DNA from: Methylophilus sp. QUAN
Lineage (GTDB): Bacteria > Pseudomonadota > Gammaproteobacteria > Burkholderiales > Methylophilaceae
DNA: 64,000 bases
NCBI RefSeq assembly: GCF_015354445.1
Contig: NZ_JADKYT010000001.1
Location: 1,116,001-1,180,000 of the forward strand
Reading direction: 5' to 3'
Below are positions 61,094 to 64,000 of the stretch, in pieces. The first letter of the stretch is position 1, and each line of letters starts with the position of its first letter. Below the pieces are notes generated by a model. That model was not told where the DNA came from, searched no databases, and saw nothing but the letters and a program-made list of their open reading frames with translations. Both the position numbers and the translations under genes were made by a program.

Positions 61094-61945
61094 CTAGACA
61101 AACATGCGCACGCGGAATCCCTGCGTGCGCAATGTGCTGGCATATTTCTCTAATATCTTCTCTGAAGTAGCCTGGATGCAGCCGCGTAGGTCTTGCTGGC
61201 TGGGTCTGGCAATGCCGTACAACAAAATGCCGCTGATACGCTGTTTTAATGGCAATAAAGCTTCCATATAGCCTGGCAGCGTTGGCGTGGTCACGGTCTC
61301 ACCGTGCAGTGATCTACTGAAAATCGCGGTCTGTACCCAGGTTGTACAAAGTGTGCAGCAAGTTTGCAGGCGCTGCAAATGCAATGCCAGCGGCAAATGC
61401 GTATCGTTGACTGCCAGCATCTCGCCATCGTTGCCTGCATCCAGTTTGAACCATACCTCTCCGCCCATCTCGTGTAAGCGTTTGAGTGCATGTTGTATAT
61501 GCGCATGCTGCAACTGGCTGCCATTGGTAATGAGCCGTAAATTGGCTGGGCGGTCATGTGGTTTGCGTTGCTGCATCAGGTGGGCAACCATGTCGAGGAT
61601 TTCTGCGAACTGCGGTGACGTTGTTGGCTCGCCATCACCAGCAAATGCAATATCCTGCACGCAATCGCGCAGCGTCAACGTGGTGTGGTGGATATGCAGG
61701 GTTAACCAATTCAGGCAGTCAGTGAGCTCCTGCTGCAGACGGTGAGTGTCTATCGTTGGTGAGGGGCCACGCTGCAGGCCTGGCACCTGGCAATACACGC
61801 AATGCCAGTTACAACAATGATTGGGGTGCAGGTTGATGCCGATAGAAAGGCCTTGTGCCCGGCGTGACCACACCGGGTAAATATACTGCCAGTGGCGCGT
61901 GGATGCATAAGACGTCAACGCGTTAAAAAGGGCAGAGGGCTCCAT
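61094..61945 (-). CDS. Radical SAM protein of unknown substrate
   Basis: A 283-residue protein with the radical SAM cluster motif CCNWHCVYCQVPG (CxxxCxxC, about residues 44-52), GDGEPTTSPQF as the SAM-binding GGE-type loop, and LITNGSQLQHAHI, then FKLDAGNDGEML. This resembles COG0731-type enzymes. It lies 34 bases downstream of fnr on the same strand, so it is likely co-transcribed and oxygen responsive. The reaction is unknown; the C-terminal part does not match a named family that I recognise. Confidence 0.8.
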   Translation of the reverse strand: MEPSALFNALTSYASTRHWQYIYPVWSRRAQGLSIGINLHPNHCCNWHCVYCQVPGLQRGPSPTIDTHRLQQELTDCLNWLTLHIHHTTLTLRDCVQDIAFAGDGEPTTSPQFAEILDMVAHLMQQRKPHDRPANLRLITNGSQLQHAHIQHALKRLHEMGGEVWFKLDAGNDGEMLAVNDTHLPLALHLQRLQTCCTLCTTWVQTAIFSRSLHGETVTTPTLPGYMEALLPLKQRISGILLYGIARPSQQDLRGCIQATSEKILEKYASTLRTQGFRVRMFV

Positions 61946-61979
61946 CGGGCGTCAGTAATGATGGCGGCGAGGCCGCTGC

Positions 61980-62801
61980 TTAACACGTGCTGGCGTTAAA
62001 GATGGCCTTCAGTTTTTCGTGGTCCAGAATGCGGATGTTCTTTTGTTTGACTTCAATAATGCCGTCGTCGCTAAACTTGGAGAAGGTACGGCTCACGGTT
62101 TCCAGCTTCATGCCCAGGTAGCTGCCGATTTCTTCACGTGTCATGCGCAAAATCAATTCGCTTTTCGAGTAGCCACGGGCGTGCAAACGTTGCAGCAAGT
62201 TGAGCAGAAAGGCTGCCAGGCGCTCTTCGGCACGCATATTGGCCAGCAACATCATGACGCCATTCTCGCGCACAATCTCGCGGCTCATGATTTTGTGCAC
62301 ATGGCGTTGCAGCATGGGAATTTCACGTGACAGGTCTTCAACGTGGTTAAACGGCATCACGCAGACTTCGGCATCTTCAAGCGCAATGGCGTTGCAATTA
62401 TGCTTGTCACTGACAATGCCATCCAGCCCCATGATTTCCCCGGCCATCTGGAAGCCGGTGACTTGTTCGCGGCCATCTTCAGAAACCACACAGGTTTTAA
62501 AGAAGCCAGTACGGATTGCATACAAAGTGGTAAACGGGTCGCCACTGCTGAACAGGTGACCACCTTGCTTCACTTTTTTGCGGGTGGCGACCATGCCATC
62601 CAATTTGCTCATCTCGTCCGTGCTTAAACCTATGGGCAGGCACAGCTCGCGCAGGTTGCAGTTAGAGCAGGCGACCTTGAAGCTGGATTCGGCTTGCATG
62701 GGGGAGGTCCTTGGCAGTCGTTGATCTTGCGACTGATTATACGCTTCATGCGCATTGATTTCATGTGTGGCGATTTCATCTGCTGCAATGGCATTTAACA
62801 T
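61980..62801 (-). CDS. fnr: FNR/ANR-type oxygen-sensing regulator
   Basis: A 273-residue Crp/Fnr protein. The [4Fe-4S] ligands are visible: CSNCNLRELC in the N-terminal part (about residues 45-54) and a fourth Cys in HNCNAI. The cyclic-nucleotide-binding-like domain (FSSGDPFTTLYAIRTG) and a C-terminal helix-turn-helix (MTREEIGSYLGMKLETVSRTFSKF) with E--SR contacts typical for the TTGAT half-site follow. The N-terminus is ~25 residues longer than E. coli FNR; a start at Met35 (62699) is possible. Diverges from hemN. Confidence 0.94.
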   Translation of the reverse strand: MLNAIAADEIATHEINAHEAYNQSQDQRLPRTSPMQAESSFKVACSNCNLRELCLPIGLSTDEMSKLDGMVATRKKVKQGGHLFSSGDPFTTLYAIRTGFFKTCVVSEDGREQVTGFQMAGEIMGLDGIVSDKHNCNAIALEDAEVCVMPFNHVEDLSREIPMLQRHVHKIMSREIVRENGVMMLLANMRAEERLAAFLLNLLQRLHARGYSKSELILRMTREEIGSYLGMKLETVSRTFSKFSDDGIIEVKQKNIRILDHEKLKAIFNASTC

Positions 62802-62864
62802 GATGCTTTTTACTCTTCCCTATTATAGTGAGTTGCATTATGCACGCGTCACGCATCGGACTAT

Positions 62865-62878
62865 TTGATATGCATCAA
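62865..62878. promoter_or_regulatory. Perfect FNR box between fnr and hemN
   Basis: TTGATATGCATCAA is an exact palindromic match to TTGAT-N4-ATCAA. It sits 64 bases from the fnr start and 95 bases from hemN, in the only region between the divergent genes, and could control both: activation of hemN and autoregulation of fnr. A TATAAT for fnr lies at 62822-62827 on the minus strand. Confidence 0.9.
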
Positions 62879-62972
62879 GAAGTCATGGTTTGCTTTATGG
62901 CAAAGTGGCTGTCAATGACTTTGGGGACGCGATGTCTCACTTGTGCCGACAGGAAAGAATTTGCTAGATACC

Positions 62973-64000
62973 ATGAAACAACCGTTGATGATTACTCAAG
63001 AGCACATCGAACGCTATGATGTTTCGGGGCCGCGTTATACCTCTTACCCCACGGCAGACCGCTTTGTCGAGGCGTTTGATGCAGCGGCCTATGTCAAGGC
63101 GGCAGAGCAGCGCAATATCAGCAACTGGACGCAACCGCTGTCTGTTTATGTACATATCCCGTTTTGTGCCTCCCTGTGTTTTTATTGTGCCTGCAATAAA
63201 ATCGTTACCAAGCGTTATGAGCAGGGCGCAATTTACCTCAACTACCTGCAACGCGAACTCAATCTGCACCTGAACAAGTTTTCGCAAGCGCAGGCGGTGA
63301 ACCAATTGCACCTGGGCGGCGGCACGCCGACCTTTCTCAATGATGAAGAGTTAACCAGCCTGGTCGACATGCTGAAAAAAGCCTTTGTGTTTAACCAAGA
63401 GGGTGAATACTCCATCGAAATCGATCCACGCACGGTGAACCAGCAACGCTTGCAGCATTTGCGCGACCTGGGCTTTAACCGCCTGAGTTTTGGCGTGCAA
63501 GACTTTGACGCTGAGGTACAACAGGCCGTGCATAGAGTGCAGTCTTATGCGCAAGTGGAAACGCTGATGCAACAGGCGCGCGAGATGGGGTATCAGTCGA
63601 TTAATGCTGATCTGATCTATGGCTTGCCCAAACAAACCCCAGCGACGTTTCGCGAGACGATTAACAAAATAACGACCTTGCGCCCGGACCGCATTGCTTT
63701 ATATGGCTATGCGCATTTGCCATCAAGATTCAAACCGCAACGGCGTATTTTGCAAGATGAGTTACCCAATGCGGTCGATAAGATTCAAATGCTGTCGGAG
63801 GCAATTCAGCAATTAATGCAGGCAGGTTATGTGTATATTGGTATGGACCACTTCGCCTTACCTGATGATTCGCTCGCCATCGCCAAACAGCAGGGCAGGT
63901 TGCACCGTAATTTCCAGGGTTACAGCACCATGGCAGACCAGGACATCCTGGCGCTGGGCGTGTCTGCCATTGGCAAAATGGGTGCGACCTATAGCCAGAA
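62973..64000 (+). CDS. hemN: Oxygen-independent coproporphyrinogen III dehydrogenase (cut by window end)
   Basis: An open frame from ATG 62973 to the right edge (342 residues present, normally ~455). It is a radical SAM enzyme for anaerobic haem synthesis. Features: YDVSGPRYTSYPTADRF opening, SVYVHIPFCASLCFYCACN with the cluster cysteines, LHLGGGTPTFLN, EYSIEIDPRTVN, FNRLSFGVQDFD and INADLIYGLPKQT. ATG 62973 follows AGGAAAGAAT by 17-24 bases, so the start is less certain than the identity. Preceded by a perfect FNR box. Confidence 0.93.
   Translation, partial: MKQPLMITQEHIERYDVSGPRYTSYPTADRFVEAFDAAAYVKAAEQRNISNWTQPLSVYVHIPFCASLCFYCACNKIVTKRYEQGAIYLNYLQRELNLHLNKFSQAQAVNQLHLGGGTPTFLNDEELTSLVDMLKKAFVFNQEGEYSIEIDPRTVNQQRLQHLRDLGFNRLSFGVQDFDAEVQQAVHRVQSYAQVETLMQQAREMGYQSINADLIYGLPKQTPATFRETINKITTLRPDRIALYGYAHLPSRFKPQRRILQDELPNAVDKIQMLSEAIQQLMQAGYVYIGMDHFALPDDSLAIAKQQGRLHRNFQGYSTMADQDILALGVSAIGKMGATYSQ

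Noticed and set aside
1-64000. CRISPR arrays, prophage, integrase, transposase or other defence systems
   Set aside because: No short direct-repeat arrays and no transposase, integrase, restriction or Cas motifs were seen; most of the window is housekeeping or metabolic genes.

Overview
The window reads as an ordinary stretch of chromosome (about 50% GC by eye) from a methylotrophic betaproteobacterium, most likely a Methylophilaceae member (Methylophilus/Methylotenera type). The case rests on a zwf/gnd/pgl set typical of ribulose-monophosphate methylotrophs with a short NAD-type 6-phosphogluconate dehydrogenase, an EpsA-like LuxR regulator plus a PEP-CTERM protein, hpnCDE squalene genes, a complete ccoIS-NOQP-GH / fnr / hemN block, and beta-type gene orders (rpsF-priB-rpsR-rplI, map-glnD, metG/apbC/dcd). 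This is inference; there is no rRNA to confirm it. No insertion sequence, prophage or CRISPR array is visible.

Layout. 1-1651: 3' end of an alkaline phosphatase and an unknown secreted protein. 1750-6427: tight operon rmuC-moaD-moaE-lon-like-hslR. 6437-7793: EpsA-like regulator diverging from a small membrane protein that has an FNR-type box upstream. 7933-13284: ribosomal and replication block rpsF-priB-rpsR-rplI, dnaB-alr-radA. 13395-18761: two small exported proteins, squalene genes hpnC-hpnD-hpnE, methylthioinosine phosphorylase, peptide deformylase, tRNA-Ser(UGA). 18832-23441: a small cupin, then a TPP riboswitch controlling a TonB receptor, a YkoF/MTH1187-like protein and a PnuC-family (PnuT-like) transporter, converging on an APH-fold kinase: a probable thiamine uptake locus. 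23639-34913: PEP-CTERM protein, GAF-PAS-PAS-GGDEF-EAL protein, second cupin, glnD-map, HDOD protein, TPR-glycosyltransferase, peroxiredoxin, dihydrofolate reductase. 34981-35538: a large non-coding inverted repeat. 35726-45025: Orn/Lys/Arg decarboxylase, dcd, zwf, gnd, pgl, DUF1003 protein, apbC, glycosyltransferase. 45265-50909: fasciclin protein and a FecI-FecR-TonB receptor system with a very long receptor. 51206-53308: metG, with an AT-rich internal segment. 53548-64000: copper ATPase ccoI, ccoS, cbb3 oxidase ccoNOQP, ccoG, ccoH, a radical SAM protein, fnr and hemN (cut by the window end).

How parts work together. Three FNR-type boxes (7345, 56025, 62865) tie the oxidase operon, the fnr-hemN divergent region and the small membrane protein at 7461 into one likely oxygen-responsive set. 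zwf, gnd and pgl would together oxidise glucose 6-phosphate to ribulose 5-phosphate, which in RuMP methylotrophs is the cyclic formaldehyde-oxidation route. The thiamine leader contains complementary segments that give a complete translational on/off model. The observations most worth a second look are the thiamine locus, the FNR box at 7345, the metG mosaic segment and the 34981-35538 inverted repeat.
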